Assembly: GCA_028383925.1 (NCBI GenBank)
Contig: JAOEWO010000011.1
Coordinates: forward strand, 1 to 64,000
Direction of reading: 5' to 3'
Source of the DNA: Winogradskyella sp.
Lineage (GTDB): Bacteria; Bacteroidota; Bacteroidia; Flavobacteriales; Flavobacteriaceae
Length of the DNA: 64,000 nt
Below the pieces are notes generated by a model, which saw nothing but the letters and a program-made list of their open reading frames with translations, was not told where the DNA came from and made no database searches. Position numbers and translations under genes: made by a program. Below, in pieces: positions 63,395 to 64,000 of the stretch. The stretch's first letter is position 1. Each line of letters starts with the position of its first letter.

Positions 63395-64000
63395 ATGATT
63401 AAGTATTTACTTCCGGTTATTGCCATAATTATTGGTGTTGTTATTGCTTTTTTAACACGAAAGCAGAAATCTATTGGCACAAAGTTGCTTTTGTCTTTTA
63501 GTGGCGCCTTTTTATTAGCACTTACCTTATTCGATTTATTGCCAGAAGTCTACCACCATCTCGATCCTAAACAAACAGGTTTATTTATAATGTGTGGTAT
63601 TTTACTGCAAATTATTCTAGAGTTTTTCTCTAAAGGTGCAGAGCATGGCCACATGCATATTCATAAAGAAGATACCGTGTTTCCGTGGTTACTTTTTGTA
63701 AGTTTATGTATACATAGTTTTTTAGAAGGTTTCCCTATTCACCAGCATAACGATATGGTGTATGGTGTGTTAATTCACAAAATACCGATTGCAACATTAA
63801 TCACTGCTTTTTTACTACAGTCTAGCTTTACTAAAATACAGATTATAAGCTTTTTAGTTGTATTCGCTGTAATGACTCCTTTAGGTACTTATATTTCTAA
63901 TAATACGGCTTTTGTTACCGATTATATAGATGTTATTAACGCTATTGTTATTGGTATATTTTTACATATTTCTACCACTATTTTGTTTGAAACTGGCGAA
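63395..64000 (+). CDS. ZIP-family metal transporter, 3' end outside the window
   Basis: 202 codons are present from the ATG at 63395; no stop occurs before the window ends. Membrane segments alternate with a His-rich cytosolic loop (GAEHGHMHIHKED, about residues 83-95). The conserved ZIP helix segments are present: HSFLEGFPI (helix 4, His and Glu) and HKIPIATLI (helix 5, HKxP). These residues form the metal path of ZIP proteins, which usually import zinc or other divalent ions. The reading frame looks intact up to the edge. Confidence 0.9.
   Translation, partial: MIKYLLPVIAIIIGVVIAFLTRKQKSIGTKLLLSFSGAFLLALTLFDLLPEVYHHLDPKQTGLFIMCGILLQIILEFFSKGAEHGHMHIHKEDTVFPWLLFVSLCIHSFLEGFPIHQHNDMVYGVLIHKIPIATLITAFLLQSSFTKIQIISFLVVFAVMTPLGTYISNNTAFVTDYIDVINAIVIGIFLHISTTILFETGE

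Overview
The window is AT-rich chromosomal DNA from a member of the Flavobacteriaceae (Bacteroidota). Three things show this: a type IX secretion C-terminal sorting domain on a secreted nuclease; Flavobacterium-type promoter elements (TAnnTTTG) in front of several genes; and families that are typical of this group (DUF4870, DUF2130, DUF2911, HYC_CC_PP, fused E1 alpha/beta dehydrogenase, TlpA-like lipoproteins). The genus cannot be fixed from the sequence alone; a marine genus close to Winogradskyella or Lacinutrix would fit. No rRNA, tRNA or CRISPR array was found.

Layout. 1-2.1 kb is an accessory patch: the 3' part of an IS110-type transposase, a lipoprotein gene and a start-less decayed paralogue of it. 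2.2-5 kb holds housekeeping genes (TIGR02757, a secreted S10-like peptidase, DUF4870). 5.1-17.7 kb (minus strand) is a compact biosynthetic cluster: a 2197-residue A-PCP-KS-AT-ACP-aminotransferase protein, a 1329-residue C-A-PCP-TE protein, an Sfp-type phosphopantetheinyl transferase overlapping it, and a nearby methyltransferase. Read as an assembly line, it loads an amino acid, extends it with malonate, turns the beta-ketone into a beta-amine, couples the product to a probable glycine and releases it: a small beta,gamma-diamino-acyl-glycine type product. 17.8-20.6 kb has a membrane metal-dependent hydrolase and two tandem universal stress proteins.

20.7-31.2 kb (minus strand) is a copper/silver-type efflux operon: HYC_CC_PP protein, CusA, a four-helix-bundle (IVP) protein, TolC, an acetolactate-decarboxylase-fold lipoprotein, an HMA-MauE fusion, DUF2911, CusB and an HMA lipoprotein. 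Two kinds of repeat have invaded it and are translated in frame: a palindromic element inside cusA, and short AAAAGTGAAAAG-type repeats at five places.

31.9-64 kb is mostly core genome: alarmone hydrolase-like HD protein, DUF2130, mnmE, a TlpA-like protein that has lost both active-site cysteines, rhomboid, LpxL-like acyltransferase, class V aminotransferase, glmM, AcpH-like, uvrA, LOG protein, T9SS-exported nuclease, an M1-like pseudo-peptidase fused to a beta-barrel, fused E1 dehydrogenase, cytochrome c peroxidase, DUF202, a pair of uncharacterised secreted proteins, two RNA/small-molecule methyltransferases and, running off the end, a ZIP metal transporter. Two broken genes lie here: a gamma-glutamyltransferase remnant (about 43.1-43.35 kb) and an outer membrane beta-barrel gene with a frameshift that a 7-bp tandem-repeat deletion would explain (60.7-61.3 kb).
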